From an uncultured Eubacteriales bacterium (lineage in GTDB: Bacteria; Bacillota; Clostridia; Monoglobales; Monoglobaceae), in assembly GCA_900550775.1 (NCBI GenBank), contig URTH01000029.1:1-15007 (forward strand): a stretch of DNA of 15,007 nucleotides. Direction: 5' to 3'. The notes below the pieces were generated by a model. It was given only the letters and a program-made list of their open reading frames with translations, was not told where the DNA came from and made no database searches. Positions 14,474 to 15,007 of this stretch are shown in pieces; positions within the stretch are counted from its first letter, which is position 1, and each line of letters begins with the position of its first letter. Both the position numbers and the translations under genes were made by a program.

Positions 14474-14491
14474 AACTAACGACCATTAGTT
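14474..14491. promoter_or_regulatory. Candidate TetR-family operator
   Basis: AACTAACGACCATTAGTT is an 18-bp dyad with 7 of 9 symmetric pairs. It sits just after the -10 and 3 bp before the ribosome site GGAGGG (14495-14500). Position and size fit autorepression by a TetR dimer. Binding by the adjacent gene product is inferred. Confidence 0.65.
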
Positions 14492-14503
14492 AGCGGAGGG
14501 CTT

Positions 14504-15007
14504 ATGAAGCAGGAAGATACCAAACAGGTCATTCTTGAAAAGGCGCTGGAACTGTTTTCGGCAAAGGGGTATGATTCTGTCAGTATGGATGAAATCGCAA
14601 AAGCGGTGGGGGTAAAAGCGCCGTCGCTCTATAACCATTTTTCCGGCAAACGCGCCATCTTTGACGCGATTGTGGAGTCTACGGCGATGCAGTACGAAAA
14701 ATATACGGACGCAATCCATGTTCATGTGCAGGACGCCGAACGGGATTTTACCGTCTTTTCCGAAATGGAGGAGGACGCGCTGGTTCAAAAGGTGCGCAAG
14801 ATCTTTTTATACTCGCTGCACGATAAGGCGATCAGCCGTTTTCGCCGCATGATGACGCTGGAGCAATTTCGCTCACCGACGCTTTCTGCACTGTATTCCG
14901 CGCGGTATGTCGATCGGCTGACCGATTACCACGCAAGGATTTTTGAAAGCCTGATTAAGCGCGGCGAGATCAAAGACGAAAACCCGCGGACGCTGGTAAT
15001 GATGTAT
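14504..15007 (+). CDS. TetR/AcrR-family transcriptional regulator (partial, 3' end outside window)
   Basis: The frame is open from the ATG at 14504 to the window edge, giving 168 residues with no stop, so the gene is cut. The N-terminal 55 or so residues are a standard TetR HTH: ILEKALELFSAKGYDSVSMD, then EIAKAVGVKAPSLYNHFSGK. The rest is helical and ligand-binding, as usual not conserved enough to name an inducer. GGAGGG precedes the ATG by 3 bp, a tight spacing. The gene has its own consensus promoter with a dyad operator and follows the pot terminator, so it is independent of the transporter. Regulators of this type often control efflux or membrane-stress genes; the targets probably lie beyond the window. 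Confidence 0.93.
   Translation, partial: MKQEDTKQVILEKALELFSAKGYDSVSMDEIAKAVGVKAPSLYNHFSGKRAIFDAIVESTAMQYEKYTDAIHVHVQDAERDFTVFSEMEEDALVQKVRKIFLYSLHDKAISRFRRMMTLEQFRSPTLSALYSARYVDRLTDYHARIFESLIKRGEIKDENPRTLVMMY

Noticed and set aside
1..15007. CRISPR arrays, insertion sequences, tRNA or rRNA genes, phage or defence genes.
   Set aside because: I saw no regularly spaced repeats, transposase, integrase, cloverleaf or rRNA-like sequence on reading both strands by eye; a small RNA could still be missed.

Overview
The window looks like a chromosomal segment of a low-to-mid GC Bacillota, most likely class Clostridia and possibly a gut anaerobe. This rests on strong AGGAGG-type ribosome sites, AT-rich spacers with sigma-A-like promoters, compact GNRA/U-tract terminators, a lipoprotein polyamine receptor and Clostridia-like protein sequences. 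I see no mobile element, rRNA, tRNA or CRISPR array. Species cannot be named from sequence alone.

Layout. (1) 1-65 may hold the last 20 codons of an unidentified plus-strand gene. (2) 124-981 (minus) is an AraC-family regulator, divergent from a tight three-gene plus-strand operon at 1100-4262. That operon encodes a Gfo/Idh/MocA-fold protein that reads like a cytoplasmic GH109 (NAD-dependent) glycosidase, a sugar-1-phosphate nucleotidyltransferase and a NahK-like anomeric sugar kinase. Together they could release an N-acetylhexosamine, phosphorylate it at C1 and activate it to an NDP-sugar. The spacer holds a 19-bp direct repeat with a 21-bp period overlapping the operon's -35 box, the classic geometry of an AraC-type operator. 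(3) 4295-5551 (minus) is proA and 5667-6431 (plus) is tatD. They diverge from one 32-bp near-palindrome in which the two promoters are superimposed. (4) 6465-10176 (minus) is a coupled gltX-metG aminoacyl-tRNA synthetase pair. The MetRS is unusual: KASSS replaces KMSKS and there is an extra block of about 60 residues. (5) 10457-14378 (plus) is a potABCD polyamine ABC transporter operon with ATGA overlaps. Its PotD has both a lipobox and a C-terminal membrane helix. (6) 14504 to the window end is a TetR-family regulator with a probable self-operator; it is cut by the window edge.

Three strong hairpin terminators (about 4271-4300, 6436-6466, 14389-14434) separate the units; the first two are bidirectional between convergent genes. 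The most interesting points are the amino-sugar salvage operon with its AraC switch, the symmetric proA/tatD promoter, the atypical MetRS and the doubly anchored PotD. None is proven novel from sequence alone.
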